DNA of 11,424 nucleotides. It comes from Goniomonas avonlea. Taxonomy: Eukaryota > Cryptophyceae > Goniomonadida > Goniomonadaceae. The notes beneath the pieces were generated by a model. It saw only the letters and a program-made list of their open reading frames with translations. It made no database searches and was not told where the DNA came from. Numbering within the stretch: position 1 is the stretch's first letter; each line of letters begins with the position of its first letter. Below, piece by piece: positions 6,501 to 11,424 of this stretch. Both the position numbers and the translations under genes were made by a program. Where the stretch lies: assembly GCA_003573635.1 (NCBI GenBank), contig QUTJ01031398.1, forward strand, positions 1 through 11,424, in the 5' to 3' direction.

Positions 6501-9500
6501 TGCCGCAGTGGGCGCATGCTTGGCAGTGGGTAGTGACCTCGAAGTTTCGGCGCGATGGCACAGCGTACCTAACATCCGGGAACGTTTCTGCTGCCGAGAA
6601 TGCAGTTCTAGAGGGCCCCCAGCACACAGAAGTGCTTGTGGACCTTCAACCCACTTGCTACACAGCCTTGGGTGCGGACTGCAGCTACGGGTACACGCCC
6701 TTCACAGTCACCGCGAACGTGGGCACGCCCCGCCCTGGAGACTCGCAAGTCCACGCCGTCTCAATCACCTTTGCGTTCCAGGTCGCACTGACGCTCCACA
6801 GCTTCCATGAGGTGTCTCGGGTCAAGTGGTGGACTGTCGCCAGCACGCTCTTCTGGGTGCTGTCCTTCACCCACATTATCCTCACCATCGTGCTGCTCGC
6901 GGCTGAAGCGTTCAACCACCTCTGGCTCTCACGCAACACCACTCAGTGGCTCAAAGCCCCAGCCACGAGTTTGGTCCTCACACCAAGCGCCGTGCTGGCT
7001 GAGAGCGCGAGACAGCTGCTTGCTCACGCCCACTCTCCCTCAAAAGACCCTCCAACCCCAGGACCGCTCGCATCTGCGACCCTCTGCTCCTCCGCGACAC
7101 CCTCACCCGCCCGCACACTGGCAGGCAATGGGTCTGCACGCCCGATATCTCCTGGTAGCGGGCTGTTGCTGGCTGTCACCGTGAGTGCCTGTGTCATTGT
7201 CGGCCTGCATCACGTGGCCACCGGTCCTGTCGACGGCGTCCTCAGCGCACACACGCCGTCGCCGGCGCCGCATTTCCGCAACCATGCCAATCACGCCAAT
7301 CACGCCAATCACGCCGGCGTGTTGCCCTCCTTGCACCAGCCGGGGAGCGTCAGCTCCCGTCCACGCTCGTCGTCCAAGTCGGTTGTCGCCGCACGCACAC
7401 GCTCGCTACCGCCGTCGCACAATCGCGTGGCTGTGGCGAGTGGGGGTTCCGTCTCCTCAGACACCACACAGCGGCCTCTACCTCCCAATCCACGTCTCGG
7501 TGCGAGCGAAATCGAGGCGAGCGACAGTCGCGAAGAAAACTGCTCGCGTCACACTCGCTGCCCTCTCACTGTCTCCTCATCCGACGCGGCACCATCAGGC
7601 GCAGGGGGCAGCGATGACCTTGGGCTGCGAACGCCAGCAGGCGCAGGGGGCAGGGATGACCTNGGGCTGCGAACGCCATCAGGCGCAGGGGACAGGGATG
7701 ACCTTGGGCTGCGAACGCCAGCAGGCGCAGGGGGCAGGGATGACCTTGGGCTGCGAACGCCATCAGGCGCAGGGGACAGGGATGACCTTGGGCTGCGAAC
7801 GCCAGCAGGCGCAGGGGGCAGGGATGCCGTTGGGCTGCGAACGCGGCGATTTGAGATCGGTGTGATGGCGGGGTTGGCCGAACAGGTGGCAATCCAGGAG
7901 GCGGTGTGGCAGTTGAACGATAGCGGGTTTCTTGGTTCGGGAAACACCATCGGTATCGCCGATGTCCAGATGGACAACTGCACCGCGGAGGGTGGCAGGG
8001 CGGCGGGGCGTAGGTTTGTGGACAAGGGGGTTCTCTCTGTGCTTGGTGGGGGCTGTTTTGAATCGACCCTTGCGTTGTACCGCGAGGCTGAAGCCGACCA
8101 GATACCGGTGGTCGCCTACGGCGTAACCTCTGCCGACTTCGACGACTCCGCGTCCTTTCCACTGTTTGCTCGCACCTGCCACGGAGGGCAGGCCGAGGTG
8201 GCAGCCGTGGCCGCCCTGATCGACTTCTACGGATGGGACAAATTGGTGATCTTGCACAGTAGTGACAATGCCAGCGGGTGGGTTGCTGACCACCTCGTAG
8301 CTCGACTTCCCGACAAGCTAGTGTCGCAGCGAGTGCTTCCTGGTCATTCAGAGGAGGTGGTTGCGGTGTTGAGAGAGCTGCATGCGGGGGGCCTAACAGT
8401 GTTCGTGGTCATTGCGTCCCTCTCGGACAAGCAGCGGCTCTTCCTGGCCGCTTCGCAGTCTGGTCTGCTCAATTGGCTCCCAGGGACAGCAGTCGTCGTC
8501 ACCGCCGTCACAGACGCTGACAGTACACTCAGAGCTGCGATGGAGGGCGCTCTTGGGCTTGCAGTGTCTGTGAGGCCAAGCGCCGAAATTCAGTGGCTGC
8601 TCACGGCTGTAAGCGCGGCCGACCTGGTTTTTGACGCCTGGGTTGCGCTCGCCTTCGACACTGTCGACGCCCTCGCTCGCGCTATTCGAGCTTGCCTGAA
8701 CGCTGGAACCGACCCGGAGGGGATGGCCCTCATGGCAGCCTTGAGGCAGGTCAGGTTCGCAGGCGTCAGCGGGTACGTTGACACCGAGGAAGCTGGCAAG
8801 CTGGACGCCGGGTCTTTCGACTGGCACAATTTCCAGGGGTCGTTTGCGCGAACAGTAGGCTATTACGACGCCGGGATAGCAACGATGCTCGACGTGCCCG
8901 TGCACTGGCCTGGTGCTGCGGTGCAGCCGCCCACCGCCCGCGCTCTCGCCCTCGGGCTTGTGTGTTCCGGGTCGTCAAGCTGCACTGCCATGCGCGACAA
9001 GCTGGGTGGGCGTGCGTTCGGCAGCAACGTGGTGCTTGTGGTGTGGTACGAGCCGCGCGCTTGCGGCGCTGAGGCTGGGGAGGCTGCGGCCCACTTCTTC
9101 TTGCGGCACCGGGTCCTTGCCATTGTCGGTGACATGTGCTCGTCCTTCGCAGTCCGGCTGACCGCAGTGTTGGGCAACCGCATCCCTGTTGTATCTGGCA
9201 GCTCGTCAAGTGCAGTGCTATCGGATGCAGCCCTGTACCCAAGCTTCCTCAGGACCCTCGGTCCCGACGACCCCCAGCCAATTGTGGACTTGATCGTGTC
9301 AATTGGGTGGCGCCGCGCGACGATGGTCACCCTGGATGATCTCGCGTCGCAGTCCTTGGCTGCCCTTATCACCCAGAGGCTGGCCCACTCGGGGGTCGTG
9401 ATTCGCTACGTCACACTTTCGCGGGACCCCACGTCCGCGCAGGTCGCTGCCGTTCTCAAGAGTCTCGACCCCGAGCTCCGGCGTGTGCTGGTCCTTGCAG

Positions 9501-11424
9501 TCTACGAGTCTCAGATCAGTGATTTCGTCGGCGGCCTTGTGGCTGCAGGCGTGGACACGGACATTGCGCTCATCAACGCCTTCGTCAACAGTGTGCAGAC
9601 GACTGCCTCCGCGTATAGCATCCTTAACCTTATCGGCAACAGCACCTCCGTCACTGCCGGGTACATGTACACCAGCCTCGACGCCGTCGAACTTGTTCTG
9701 CGCGGCCTGGACTCGATAATCGAGGCGGCCAACACCGCCAAGATCATGCCGCAGGAACTCATGGCTGCCATGCGGCTGGTGTCCTTCCACGGCCTCTCTG
9801 GGCCCATCCGGTTCCCTGCCACGGGGGACACCCGAAATGATCCGCTGCCGCCTGCCGTGACTCGCTTGCTTCTTGTTGGCAGCGCGCCGGGACGCGCACT
9901 GACCGCCCCCCTGGGCTCCCTCGCCGGCACGGAGCTCTCCATGGCCCCGTCAGCCCGTCCGTTCCTTGGGCCGGTGTGCCCGAGCGGTTCATACGGCGTG
10001 CGTGAGGGGTTGGTGACTCGCTGCATCCCATGCCCCGAGGGCTGGTACGCGCCCAGTGTTGACCTTGAGGCCTGTCTGCCGTGTCGCGCCGGCAGCCTGT
10101 GCCCCTTCGCGTCCTCGGGCCTCCTCCCGACCGACAACGAGTGGCGCGTCGTCGACAAGGCCGTCGGCCCAGTCGCAGCGCCCTCCTTGGGGGCGCAAGA
10201 GGAGAGCAATCAAGTCGTGCTTAGCAGCGCCGTGGTCGTTGTGGCCGTCATTGTCGGTGCTGCCGTACTCGTGTGGCTGCTGTCGTGGTTTGGCAGCGCG
10301 CGTGTGCGATGTCGGCAGCAGTTAATTCTGTCGCGATGCGACCTGTTTTCATGCTGCAATCGCATTCCCGACTGGTCACCGCTCCGAACCAAGCCGAGCA
10401 CGCCGGGTGGCTTCATCAGCATCGGCTACTTGCTGTGTTGCTTGGCGGTCATGGTCTCTGTGCTGGTGACGGAGACTGTCATACATGCCTCTGGCGTTGA
10501 CCTCAGCATCCTCCCTGGCTTGTTGATGTTTCACCCGGACCAGGGCCCGAGTCCCATGGCCCTGACGGTCACGATTGTAGGCGCAGCGTCACCGCACACT
10601 AGCTGCCAGGTGTGGTGCGCGGGCGTTGACCCTGGGGAGGTCCAGTGGGAGCTCCGTTGCGCACCTGCGCCTGCTGTGTCTGGGTGTTTTGTGCATGGCA
10701 TTCCGCGACACGCGGCCCGGACGCTGCCGCCTCGCTTTTCACTAAGGCTGCGCCATGCACAGACCCGCGTGCATGCATGGCAGTGGAAGCTGTCGTCACA
10801 GTTTCGGTCTGATGGTACCTCATACTTGGTTGAAGGGAACCTCACGGCCCCTCAAGGGAGAGTGATGTGCGACCGTCCTGGGGCTACTGCCTCCTTCCTG
10901 CTCCAACCCACCTCGTATCGCGGGGGCTCTAATGGCTTCGTCGACGACGGCTACGCCCCTTCGTTCGTCAAGGCCGACACTGGCTCCACGCGATCTCGCG
11001 AGACCTTTTTCGATTTGAGTGAGTTCGAGGCGAGCCTGGACCTCGACTTCACTGTTCCCGGCAACCTGCAGGTCTTTCGAGTGTTCCAGCGGTTCCGGGT
11101 GTCGACCTTGTTCGCGCAGATTGTCGCGCAGTTCGTCTCAGGCTTCGCCCTTCTCGCAGCCATGAAGCAGAGCAGGCCCGGCAATGCTTTTCTCGAGCGA
11201 CTCGCGTCCGCGTCACGCTCTCGACTCCAGCACAAGCACAGTCGCCGCCTCGCTCACTCGCGTTCGCCCTCTCTCGCTCCGCCGCAACTCGTGGTTGGGG
11301 AGAGGAGCTCCCAGCTCGCGCTGGTCGCTGCCGGGTCGTGCGCCCTGCTCACTTTATGTGCCCTTACCCTCGTTCACCCGCCACCACTCGCCACCCAAGA
11401 CAACAGTGGAGCTCCGCCGAGCCC
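3455..11424 (+). CDS. Giant tandem-module receptor (PBP1/ANF-receptor-like), partial at 3' edge
   Basis: One frame runs without a stop from ATG 3455 to the window end: 2656 codons plus two bases. It opens after TAA 3437-3439; M1 is the first ATG and M8 an alternative. Residues 1-23 are a signal peptide. Module A: ligand domains at 27-378 and 397-757, Cys-rich domain 766-820, predicted helices at 845-863, 904-926, 1127-1150 and 1236-1251. A tail and linker (1252-1465) carries repeats. Module B repeats the plan: ligand domains 1466-1817 and 1828-2170, Cys-rich 2175-2230, helices 2256-2278, 2319-2339, 2549-2569 and 2621-2640. The first domain has class C GPCR/ANF-like landmarks: ISYGATSP, FFARTVPS, HFGWERIAVLYSDEPYG. 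There is no seven-helix GPCR core, ion pore, cyclase or kinase visible, so the output mechanism is unknown. Likely role: plasma-membrane sensing of small molecules such as amino acids (inference). Many N-x-S/T sites fall in predicted ectodomains. The C-terminus is missing; a third module is possible. Confidence 0.9.
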   Translation, partial: MHRPDSIMRALSLLLVLLTVERTGSEIQHSLGLFVEFEEDVFATRAALEEVNAQNFLGDGDRLKFTVTVADTCTPGVGLNAAREFSGRVTAVVGGRCSSSNEELHAELGPVPQISYGATSPIFDNSTRFPFFARTVPSAVLEAIVLSRLIKHFGWERIAVLYSDEPYGINVASALTSQLPSAVTIPVSGGWSKSSDTHVIESLMHRIQVHNLKVVALCCRHEEVEALFSVLSTHKLHFLEDVTLLASAPVSLLTPEYFGGALGTLRALPPSESLDRLISLHAASSKGPSVMERWGAFSYDAVWGLARAIKVCKSRGKPASGHSLMECLRAVAFQGAAGWHDFSGPAQGFPLKVMNYDQKRSQGWRQIGLLQHRSRPEILWPVPIHWPGGASHPPAAKVFRVGLASYDLESAPDAPGICPEWVFSLVNRTHLSSGSEVVYKDLALANVCGTEAGVPAANKFVEWGVHAVLGNTCSSSMLTASPIFTRHTIPVVSGGATARALGDSVQHPYFIRTVTPDRPEAIVNLVASLHWSRVTAIVVDDHAAMSFFNTVSSFLVPLGVTVSHIVFPSGASASEFERLLTRANFEPAQVVLFFNYQLNQISYARVAMAHMKPTGLTVLMMDAAIVADLPLPVLRVSRSMSPAVDTLSQRYSAWKGPGHPFRANLAESYDAASLVLWGLESLLNTSTEVTGPNLMRTLQSATFDGVRGPVQFVPGNNDPVLDAPEAGVIEMLAGGRWQALGDLKKGGGVEFLSPRPPQWPGNPAVCYRGSYSPGPQHQCVPCRSGSYAPDFDSSACLPCPEGATCPFGSSAPNFGDWRVGTTFVYPQSEQSLGSEQDRYLLATSLVSVWAGVAGVAVLVVVLLSQTPSYRDRCYRALGRCDLVFRRRHFHLAGQPLLHYSTTLGGVLTVLFFLAAMAIATFTFVEALMIDHRAVEGVVRPGLLGFEPAGSSLEMVVYAVGTGASRSSDCEPLCDSTPSSLWTLSCSLTGPGTCQVVVSFETNAGAIPTDSSLSLTLPQWAHAWQWVVTSKFRRDGTAYLTSGNVSAAENAVLEGPQHTEVLVDLQPTCYTALGADCSYGYTPFTVTANVGTPRPGDSQVHAVSITFAFQVALTLHSFHEVSRVKWWTVASTLFWVLSFTHIILTIVLLAAEAFNHLWLSRNTTQWLKAPATSLVLTPSAVLAESARQLLAHAHSPSKDPPTPGPLASATLCSSATPSPARTLAGNGSARPISPGSGLLLAVTVSACVIVGLHHVATGPVDGVLSAHTPSPAPHFRNHANHANHANHAGVLPSLHQPGSVSSRPRSSSKSVVAARTRSLPPSHNRVAVASGGSVSSDTTQRPLPPNPRLGASEIEASDSREENCSRHTRCPLTVSSSDAAPSGAGGSDDLGLRTPAGAGGRDDXGLRTPSGAGDRDDLGLRTPAGAGGRDDLGLRTPSGAGDRDDLGLRTPAGAGGRDAVGLRTRRFEIGVMAGLAEQVAIQEAVWQLNDSGFLGSGNTIGIADVQMDNCTAEGGRAAGRRFVDKGVLSVLGGGCFESTLALYREAEADQIPVVAYGVTSADFDDSASFPLFARTCHGGQAEVAAVAALIDFYGWDKLVILHSSDNASGWVADHLVARLPDKLVSQRVLPGHSEEVVAVLRELHAGGLTVFVVIASLSDKQRLFLAASQSGLLNWLPGTAVVVTAVTDADSTLRAAMEGALGLAVSVRPSAEIQWLLTAVSAADLVFDAWVALAFDTVDALARAIRACLNAGTDPEGMALMAALRQVRFAGVSGYVDTEEAGKLDAGSFDWHNFQGSFARTVGYYDAGIATMLDVPVHWPGAAVQPPTARALALGLVCSGSSSCTAMRDKLGGRAFGSNVVLVVWYEPRACGAEAGEAAAHFFLRHRVLAIVGDMCSSFAVRLTAVLGNRIPVVSGSSSSAVLSDAALYPSFLRTLGPDDPQPIVDLIVSIGWRRATMVTLDDLASQSLAALITQRLAHSGVVIRYVTLSRDPTSAQVAAVLKSLDPELRRVLVLAVYESQISDFVGGLVAAGVDTDIALINAFVNSVQTTASAYSILNLIGNSTSVTAGYMYTSLDAVELVLRGLDSIIEAANTAKIMPQELMAAMRLVSFHGLSGPIRFPATGDTRNDPLPPAVTRLLLVGSAPGRALTAPLGSLAGTELSMAPSARPFLGPVCPSGSYGVREGLVTRCIPCPEGWYAPSVDLEACLPCRAGSLCPFASSGLLPTDNEWRVVDKAVGPVAAPSLGAQEESNQVVLSSAVVVVAVIVGAAVLVWLLSWFGSARVRCRQQLILSRCDLFSCCNRIPDWSPLRTKPSTPGGFISIGYLLCCLAVMVSVLVTETVIHASGVDLSILPGLLMFHPDQGPSPMALTVTIVGAASPHTSCQVWCAGVDPGEVQWELRCAPAPAVSGCFVHGIPRHAARTLPPRFSLRLRHAQTRVHAWQWKLSSQFRSDGTSYLVEGNLTAPQGRVMCDRPGATASFLLQPTSYRGGSNGFVDDGYAPSFVKADTGSTRSRETFFDLSEFEASLDLDFTVPGNLQVFRVFQRFRVSTLFAQIVAQFVSGFALLAAMKQSRPGNAFLERLASASRSRLQHKHSRRLAHSRSPSLAPPQLVVGERSSQLALVAAGSCALLTLCALTLVHPPPLATQDNSGAPPS
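3533..4588 (+). other. Ligand-binding domain A1 (type 1 PBP/ANF receptor fold)
   Basis: Residues 27-378. Landmarks are LGLFVEFEEDVFATRAALEE (strand 1/helix 1), VVGGRCSSS, VPQISYGATSPIFDN, FPFFARTVPSAVLEA, HFGWERIAVLYSDEPYGINV and a final LWPVPIHWPGG. Compared with mGluR1, the Thr of SATS and the Tyr of NYG, which bind the amino-acid backbone, are kept, while Asp of PSD is Ala. It is the most canonical of the four ligand domains here. Confidence 0.85.
4643..5725 (+). other. Ligand-binding domain A2 (type 1 PBP fold)
   Basis: Residues 397-757. It shows AVLGNTCSSSMLTASPIF, HTIPVVSGGATARALGD, PYFIRTVTPDRPEAIVNLVA and LHWSRVTAIVVDDHA, the usual order of this fold, and later FDGVRGPVQFVPG and GRWQALGD. 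The backbone-binding Tyr position is not conserved. It follows A1 after a short Pro-rich joint. Confidence 0.8.
5750..5914 (+). other. Cys-rich juxtamembrane domain A
   Basis: Residues 766-820 have six cysteines in the pattern C-x-x-GSY ... C-x-x-C-x-x-GSY ... C-x-x-CPEGATC, ending in DWRVG. This resembles the ephrin-receptor-like/GCC2-type Cys-rich repeat. It sits between the ligand domains and helix 1, a place where class C GPCRs also carry a Cys-rich domain. Confidence 0.75.
5969..6235 (+). other. Transmembrane helices 1 and 2 with basic cytosolic loop, module A
   Basis: Helix 1 (845-863, LVSVWAGVAGVAVLVVVLL) is followed by a 40-residue loop with many Arg and His and the motif RCDLVF, then TTLGGVLTVLFFLAAMAIA begins helix 2 (904-926). 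The basic loop predicts a cytosolic side. Module B has the same arrangement: RCDLF, then TPGGF at the start of its second helix. Confidence 0.8.
6236..6826 (+). other. Unrecognised ectodomain between helices 2 and 3, module A
   Basis: About 197 residues (928-1124), with paired cysteines and an N-glycosylation site. At 1021-1046 it holds a motif of the form HAWQWxxxSxFRxDGTxYL, followed by GNVSA. The same motif occurs in module B at 2440-2465 although the rest of the domain has diverged. I do not recognise the domain. It appears beta-rich. Confidence 0.6.
6827..7216 (+). other. Helices 3 and 4 with Ser/Pro-rich cytosolic loop, module A
   Basis: Helix 3 (1127-1150) reads TVASTLFWVLSFTHIILTIV and onward; a Ser/Pro-rich loop of about 85 residues follows, then a shorter helix 4 (LLLAVTVSACVIVGL, 1237-1251). 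Module B has an equivalent pair, with its fourth helix LALVAAGSCALLTLCALTLV at 2621-2640. That similarity across 7181 argues that the sequence there is coding despite a GTGAGT. Confidence 0.65.
7280..7315 (+). repeat. 9-base coding repeat, four NHA triplets
   Basis: Four in-frame copies of AAY-CAY-GCC encode Asn-His-Ala four times just after helix 4, in the predicted extracellular linker. The last three copies are identical at nucleotide level, indicating recent slippage. Confidence 0.9.
7598..7849 (+). repeat. Six 42-base coding repeats in the inter-module linker
   Basis: Exactly six units of 42 bases encode 14-residue copies such as GAGGRDDLGLRTPS and GAGDRDDLGLRTPA. The last unit ends TRR directly before the first strand of ligand domain B1. 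Units 2-5 alternate two forms, making an 84-base higher-order period. The single ambiguous base (N at 7663, in unit 2) is a third codon position of Leu and does not change the protein. The unit length keeps the frame. Confidence 0.95.
7850..8905 (+). other. Ligand-binding domain B1 (type 1 PBP fold)
   Basis: Residues 1466-1817, parallel to A1: FEIGVMAGLAEQVAIQEAV, SVLGGGCFES, IPVVAYGVTSADFDD, FPLFARTC, DFYGWDKLVILHSSDNASG, ending DVPVHWPG as A1 ends PVPIHWPG. The Thr of the YGVTS motif is kept but the Tyr that should follow the SSD segment is Ala. No signal peptide precedes it, which fits an internal domain. Confidence 0.82.
8936..9964 (+). other. Ligand-binding domain B2 (type 1 PBP fold)
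   Basis: Residues 1828-2170, parallel to A2: AIVGDMCSSFAVRLTAVL, IPVVSGSSSSAVLSD, PSFLRTLGPDDPQPIVDL, GWRRATMVTLDDLA, then LSGPIRFPATGD. Codon third positions are mostly G or C. Confidence 0.8.
9977..10144 (+). other. Cys-rich juxtamembrane domain B
   Basis: Residues 2175-2230: CPSGSYG, CIPCPEGWYAP, CLPCRAGSLCPFASSG, ending EWRV. Cysteine spacing and the CPF...WRV ending match the module A domain closely. Confidence 0.75.
10220..11424 (+). other. Four-helix membrane unit and ectodomain of module B
   Basis: Helices are predicted at 2256-2278 (very Val-rich), 2319-2339, 2549-2569 and 2621-2640. The ectodomain between the second and third (2341-2548) contains HAWQWKLSSQFRSDGTSYL at 2440-2458. 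After the fourth helix only HPPPLATQDNSGAPPSP remains before the window ends, the place where module A continues into its linker. Confidence 0.7.

Noticed and set aside
5969-7216. Class C GPCR seven-helix core
   Set aside because: Only four hydrophobic helices occur per module, with a 200-residue ectodomain between the second and third; this is not a seven-helix bundle.
7185-7865. Overlapping plus-strand open frame across the repeat linker
   Set aside because: It is open only because the 42-base repeat lacks stops in several frames; it has no domain content and runs in a different frame from the receptor.
7549-8293. Minus-strand open frames opposite the linker and domain B1
   Set aside because: They are Pro/Arg-rich shadows of the GC-rich receptor coding strand, without recognisable motifs.
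3533-9964. Bacterial LivK-type transport operon
   Set aside because: Ligand domains are fused to each other and to membrane helices in one frame, no ABC or permease genes accompany them, and the neighbouring gene has spliceosomal introns.
9511-10213. Long minus-strand open frames opposite domain B2 and the Cys-rich domain
   Set aside because: High GC removes antisense stops; the plus-strand frame shows clear domains while these show low-complexity Arg/Ser/Pro sequence.

Overview
The window looks like nuclear DNA of a GC-rich, intron-bearing unicellular eukaryote. It carries GT-AG introns of 43 to about 525 bases, simple-sequence and low-complexity DNA inside introns, a canonical AATAAA 3' signal, and very large multidomain membrane receptors. 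I cannot name the organism from sequence alone; free-living protists such as apusomonads or choanoflagellate-like cells are candidates only by general style.

Two divergently transcribed genes fill the window. The left gene (minus strand, 3208 down to 62) is split into eight exons whose phases all agree. Its predicted product is 537 aa: a short cytosolic tail, a signal-anchor helix, an IPT/TIG-like Ig-fold segment, and a diverged fold-type III alanine racemase-like domain. The lysine that normally holds PLP is present, but several other active-site residues are replaced. Its introns 4 to 7 hold most of the non-coding structure: a (CT)28 tract next to a long polypurine tract, a 27-base repeat array interrupted by a 224-base foldback element, and tandem repeats lying against splice acceptors.

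A 246-base intergenic region (3209-3454) separates the two start codons. The right gene (plus strand, from 3455) is one uninterrupted reading frame of 2656 codons that is still open at the window end. It encodes a giant receptor made of two tandem copies of one module: two type 1 periplasmic-binding/ANF-receptor-like ligand domains, a small Cys-rich domain, and four predicted transmembrane helices with an extra ectodomain between helices 2 and 3. Four helices per module return the chain to the outside, so modules can be strung in series. The window ends just after the eighth helix, where a third module could begin. The two modules are joined by a tail and linker that includes four NHA triplets and six exact-length copies of a 42-base coding repeat.

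The most novel items are the serial multi-module receptor, the conserved but unrecognised HAWQW-containing ectodomain, and a membrane-anchored racemase-like ectoprotein transcribed head-to-head with an amino-acid-receptor-like protein. That last link is suggestive only.
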